DNA from: Candidatus Nealsonbacteria bacterium RBG_13_36_15
Lineage (GTDB): Bacteria > Patescibacteriota > Minisyncoccia > Minisyncoccales > RBG-13-36-15
Direction: 5' to 3'
Assembly (NCBI GenBank): GCA_001819145.1
Contig: MHLV01000001.1
Location: 526-7,333, forward strand
DNA: 6,808 nucleotides
Under the pieces are notes generated by a model. It made no database searches. It was not told the origin of the DNA and saw only the letters and a program-made list of their open reading frames with translations. This document shows, in pieces, positions 6,216-6,808 of this stretch (position 1 is its first letter; every line of letters begins with the position of its first letter). A program made the position numbers and the translations under genes.

Positions 6216-6243
6216 TATTATCTTGTAACGAATTTACTGTCAA
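6215..6243 (-). promoter_or_regulatory. Promoter of the arsR-iscS-iscU unit
   Basis: The minus strand has a perfect TTGACA at 6238-6243. At 17-base spacing the -10 is TAATAT (6215-6220). Overlapping it at 15-base spacing is GATAAT (6217-6222), a better match but with short spacing. Transcription would start near 6208, giving a leader of about 17 bases before the regulator ATG. It lies eight bases beyond the T-tract of the preceding terminator. There is no strong internal promoter before iscS or iscU. Confidence 0.7.
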
Positions 6244-6250
6244 GTATGCT

Positions 6251-6277
6251 AAAAGCCCGAAGTTAAAAAACCTCGGG
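6251..6277 (-). terminator. Rho-independent terminator after the right-edge gene
   Basis: On the minus strand CCCGAGGTT, a TTTT loop and AACTTCGGG (6256-6277) form a 9-bp stem with one G-T wobble. It is followed by C and four T's (6251-6254). It lies 27 bases past the stop of the upstream gene and just before the -35 of the regulator promoter, so it separates the two transcription units. Confidence 0.75.
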
Positions 6278-6304
6278 TATGTAAATTTTGCTTATAAAAA
6301 ATTT

Positions 6305-6808
6305 TTAAAATCTTGGGGTTCTAACCTTAAGGCCTCTTTCTGTAAGCCGGAATTTACTACCGGCATCAACTTTAGCTCCGGCTCCGGCTCTTTCTAAGTA
6401 TCCCTTTTTAACTAAATCCTTCAAGCTCTTTCTAAGAACTTCTTGTTTTTTGCTGTAAATCCCCCTTAAACTGCTTTTTAGCCCGATTCTTTCTTTCCAG
6501 TCGGTTATATTATCACCTCCGGGCGGGCTTTTTAGTCCTTCAGTCCGTCTGGCTGCAAATTCTCTTTCGCTTTCTACTTTCAAAGGAAATCTTCTTTCCT
6601 TTAATTTTTTCTCCATTTCGTCTTCCTTTTTAAGCAAAGAGTCAAATAAAGTATTTTTCCAAGTTGAACGCTTAGCTCCTCTTCTGCTAAAAAACTCCCT
6701 TGCTATTTCTCTCCTGGTAAGGATAGGGTCTTTCTCTTTTTTTATCCTAGAAGCTTCTTTGTATATTTTTATAATTGCTTTTTGGTTTTCGTTTAATCTT
6801 TCTCTGAA
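6305..6808 (-). CDS. Unrecognised basic protein, possibly winged-helix, N-terminus cut by the window edge
   Basis: The frame is open from the right edge to the TAA stop at 6305-6307, giving 167 visible residues; the true start is outside the window. A TTG (6635-6637) or an ATG (6614-6616) could start a shorter protein, but the sequence upstream of them is clearly coding in character, so I read the gene as 5'-truncated. The visible part is highly charged. It begins with helical sequence (RLNENQKAIIKIYKEASRIK), followed by LTRREIAREFFSRRG, which could be a small helix-turn-helix, then a Pro/Gly-rich stretch (LKSPPGGDNITDW). The end (LRKSLKDLVKKGYLER, then FRLTERGL) reads like helix-plus-wing winged-helix DNA-binding sequence. 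I do not recognise the family; a DNA-binding role is a cautious inference. A terminator separates it from the Fe-S genes. Confidence 0.7.
   Translation of the reverse strand, partial: FRERLNENQKAIIKIYKEASRIKKEKDPILTRREIAREFFSRRGAKRSTWKNTLFDSLLKKEDEMEKKLKERRFPLKVESEREFAARRTEGLKSPPGGDNITDWKERIGLKSSLRGIYSKKQEVLRKSLKDLVKKGYLERAGAGAKVDAGSKFRLTERGLKVRTPRF

Noticed and set aside
6305..6637. A complete 110-aa gene starting at TTG 6635-6637
   Set aside because: The same frame is open and coding-like all the way to the window edge, so this TTG is more likely an internal leucine codon.

Overview
This is an AT-rich window in which every supported gene lies on the minus strand. It looks like a member of the Candidate Phyla Radiation (Patescibacteria, Parcubacteria-like). 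That is an inference from lysine- and isoleucine-rich proteins, very short gaps, reduced versions of known pathways, and small orphan proteins of a style I associate with these genomes. TGA is used as the iscU stop and tryptophans are TGG, so nothing suggests the recoded Gracilibacteria or Absconditabacteria code.

In the direction of transcription (right to left), the window starts inside an unrecognised, possibly winged-helix gene that is cut by the right edge (6305-6808). It ends at a hairpin terminator (6251-6277). Directly after that comes a promoter with a perfect TTGACA -35 (6238-6243). It drives a compact unit: a 91-aa ArsR-type regulator with two CxxC pairs (5916-6191), a cysteine desulfurase (4716-5903) and a NifU/IscU scaffold (4019-4702), with 12- and 13-base gaps. 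This is the layout of iscR-iscS-iscU, but with an ArsR-fold protein in the regulator position and none of hscBA, iscA or fdx. The scaffold carries a C-terminal domain that looks like the NifU BFD-type [2Fe-2S] domain with all four cysteines replaced.

A REP-like palindrome (3901-3970) then lies directly against the GTG start of a 903-aa Clp/Hsp100 AAA+ protein (1187-3898). That protein combines a full ClpB middle domain with a ClpC/ClpA-like loop containing LGF, the ClpP-docking tripeptide type. After a strong GC-rich hairpin (1162-1184) comes a membrane-anchored, trypsin-fold protein (423-1151) in which all three catalytic triad positions appear substituted. A terminator (366-391) closes the run. 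A new promoter (295-324) then starts a small unrecognised gene that leaves the window at the left edge (1-255).

Read together, the window holds a minimal, possibly self-regulated Fe-S cluster assembly unit followed by protein quality-control genes. Several components keep a known fold while departing from its usual key residues. None of the start codons inside the window has a recognisable Shine-Dalgarno sequence upstream.
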